DNA of 43,473 nucleotides from Actinomycetospora lutea (GTDB lineage Bacteria; Actinomycetota; Actinomycetes; Mycobacteriales; Pseudonocardiaceae): NCBI RefSeq assembly GCF_028737205.1, contig NZ_JAQZAL010000042.1, forward strand, positions 1 to 43,473, written 5' to 3'. Under the pieces are notes generated by a model. That model saw nothing but the letters and a program-made list of their open reading frames with translations, was not told the origin of the DNA and did not search any database. Shown here in pieces: positions 42,144 through 43,473 of this stretch (positions are counted from its first letter, which is position 1; every line of letters begins with the position of its first letter). The position numbers were made by a program, and so were the translations under genes.

Positions 42144-43473
42144 CCAGCTCCTCCGTCCGCACGGCTCTCCCGCGACGGCGCTGGACCCGGTCCGCGATCG
42201 TCGTCGCGGTTGCCGGGCTCGCTGGCTGGCTGACCGCCCTGGCGATGCCGCGGGGACCGATCCACGCCGGTGGGCGTGGTGACGGCGATGGCGGTCGCTC
42301 TCGCGGTCGGCGTGCTCGCCGGGTTCGTCCTGCGATCGCGCTGGGCGATGCTCGTGGCGCCGGTGGTGTTCGCCGTGACCGTCGAGATCGGTCGGATCGG
42401 CGTCGTTGGCCCGACGGTCGACCGCCCCCAGGTCTCGACGTTCTTCGGGGTGCTCGTCCTGGTCCTCGGGCGCGGGTTCCACGCTCTGGTCCAGCTGATG
42501 CCGCTCGTGCTGGGCGCGGCGGTGGGAGCGGGACTCGCCCGCCGGCGCTCCGGCGCGCCCGTCGCCCGCGGACGGCGCCGGGCGGCGCAGTTGGCCCGCC
42601 GGGGAGTCGCCGCGCTGGTCGCGGTCGCCCTCGTCGCCCTGGCCGTCGTGCTGACCCGCCCGGGCACGACGGCGCCGATCGTCGACGCGACCGGCGCGCC
42701 GGTGCCGGGCAGCGTCGCGGAGCTGGCCATCGTCCGCCTCGGCGGACACGACCATACGGTCATGATCCGCGGGCGTGATGCCACCGCGCCGGTGGTGCTC
42801 TACCTCGCCGGCGGACCCGGACAGAGCGACCTGGGCTACGCCCGGGCCTACATGACCGAGCTCGAGGACGACGTCGTGCTCGCGGTGGGGACCAGCGCGG
42901 CACCGGCACCTCGTACGCCGCGCTCGATCCCACAAGTACCTGGACGCTCGACCGCGCGGTCGACGACACCGTCGAGCTCGCGACCTACCTGCGCGACCGG
43001 TTCCATCAGCAGAAGATCACCGTGGTGGGCAACTCCTGGGACAGCACGCTCGGCGTGCTGGCCGTCCAGCGCCACCCGAGCTGTTCGCCGCCTACGTCGG
43101 TACCGGACAGGTGGCCAGCCAGCTCGAGGCCGACCGGATCATCTACGGCCAGGTGCTCGACCTCGCCGCCCGCACCGGCGATGCGGCGCTGGCCGAGCGG
43201 ACGCGGGCCGCGGGGCCACCGCCCTACCGCGACATCTACGTCAACGCGATGCTCATCGACTACTACGACGCCATCGGCCCCTACCCCCGCACCGAGTACT
43301 TCCTGACCCACGGACCTCCCGGCATCGACGGCACCGGCGCCGAGGAGTACGGCCCGCTCGACAAGGTCAACAAGCTCAAGGCCGTGATCGACATGGGGTC
43401 GGTGATGTACCCGCAGCTTGAGGTTCCCCCGTTAGCTCGGAGACCGACGATCATGGCCGTAGGCCGTGAAGGG
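42140..43473 (+). pseudogene. Membrane-anchored alpha/beta hydrolase, frameshifted, cut by window edge
   Basis: A GTG start gives an N-terminal membrane segment (SAIVVAVAGLAGWLTALA). The frame shifts near 42266 to further spans (VTAMAVALAVGVLAGFVLRS) and the hydrolase core VVLYLAGGPGQSDLGYARAY. A second shift at about 42890 interrupts the WDQRGTGTSYA oxyanion motif, and a third at about 43079 lies after VVGNSWDSTLGVLAVQRHP (nucleophile elbow GNSWDS). Each is repairable by one or two bases. Homology fades at about 43410 (VMYPQLE), and the last 60 bases look unrelated. A proline-iminopeptidase-like enzyme is likely. Confidence 0.75.

Noticed and set aside
1..43473. CRISPR array
   Set aside because: No regularly spaced repeats of 25-40 bases were seen on either strand.

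Overview
The window is high-GC actinobacterial DNA, most likely from a Pseudonocardiales-type actinomycete. The signs are GTG starts, many 1-4 base stop/start overlaps (ATGA, GTGA), and typical actinobacterial families: DUF3040, DUF2637, DUF7144, WhiB, MalT-like LuxR (LAL) regulators and a MobF TraA-type relaxase. It has a chromosomal left part (about 0.3-17.4 kb), an integrated conjugative-type element (about 17.5-39.2 kb) and a decayed chromosomal right part (about 39.2-43.5 kb).

Left part. A minus-strand chain of small overlapping genes (DUF3040, two small unknowns, a small membrane protein, a broken STAS-like gene) lies downstream of two tandem giant LAL regulators of 871 and 902 aa. In front of the second regulator is a 32-codon relic that copies the N-terminus of the first. 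Next comes a minus-strand membrane/stress block: a K+-channel-like protein, a frameshifted YihY/BrkB gene, an AI-2E family transporter, a 68-aa conserved protein, a LapA-like protein and a DUF1269 protein. It is divergent from a plus-strand block: DUF7144, M48 protease, DUF7144, a heavily broken alpha/beta hydrolase, a frameshifted glutaminase, a membrane protein, a paralogue of the 68-aa protein and a SulP transporter relic. An 18-bp element is mirrored in front of the two divergent blocks.

Element. A tightly coupled minus-strand operon (31825 to 17966) runs from an excisionase-like HTH protein through a small membrane protein, a WhiB fused to an extra HTH, a possible zinc protein, an unknown protein, a TraG/VirD4-like coupling protein, a gene apparently split by a group II intron, two unknown proteins and a DUF2637 protein to a 1487-aa MobF relaxase-helicase. 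A non-coding segment just before the relaxase gene is the best oriT candidate. No VirB4 or other mating-channel gene is visible. Divergent from the operon are an XRE-TPR regulator and a GNAT enzyme, with a perfect 9-bp inverted repeat between. Further right are a Toprim primase-like protein, a sigma-70 family factor and an ATP-dependent DNA ligase. The element ends at a 3' tRNA-Arg-like half (39123-39167) with similar 12-bp-period direct repeats on both sides, an attP-like layout, followed by a truncated tyrosine integrase.

Right part. Here are a broken GAF sensor lacking a phospho-acceptor His, a universal stress protein, a membrane protein and a frameshifted alpha/beta hydrolase that runs to the window edge. 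Frameshifts and two deletions of about 60 bases cluster in the flanks, while some 18 kb of element genes are intact. This could be real decay or consensus error; the sequence alone does not decide.
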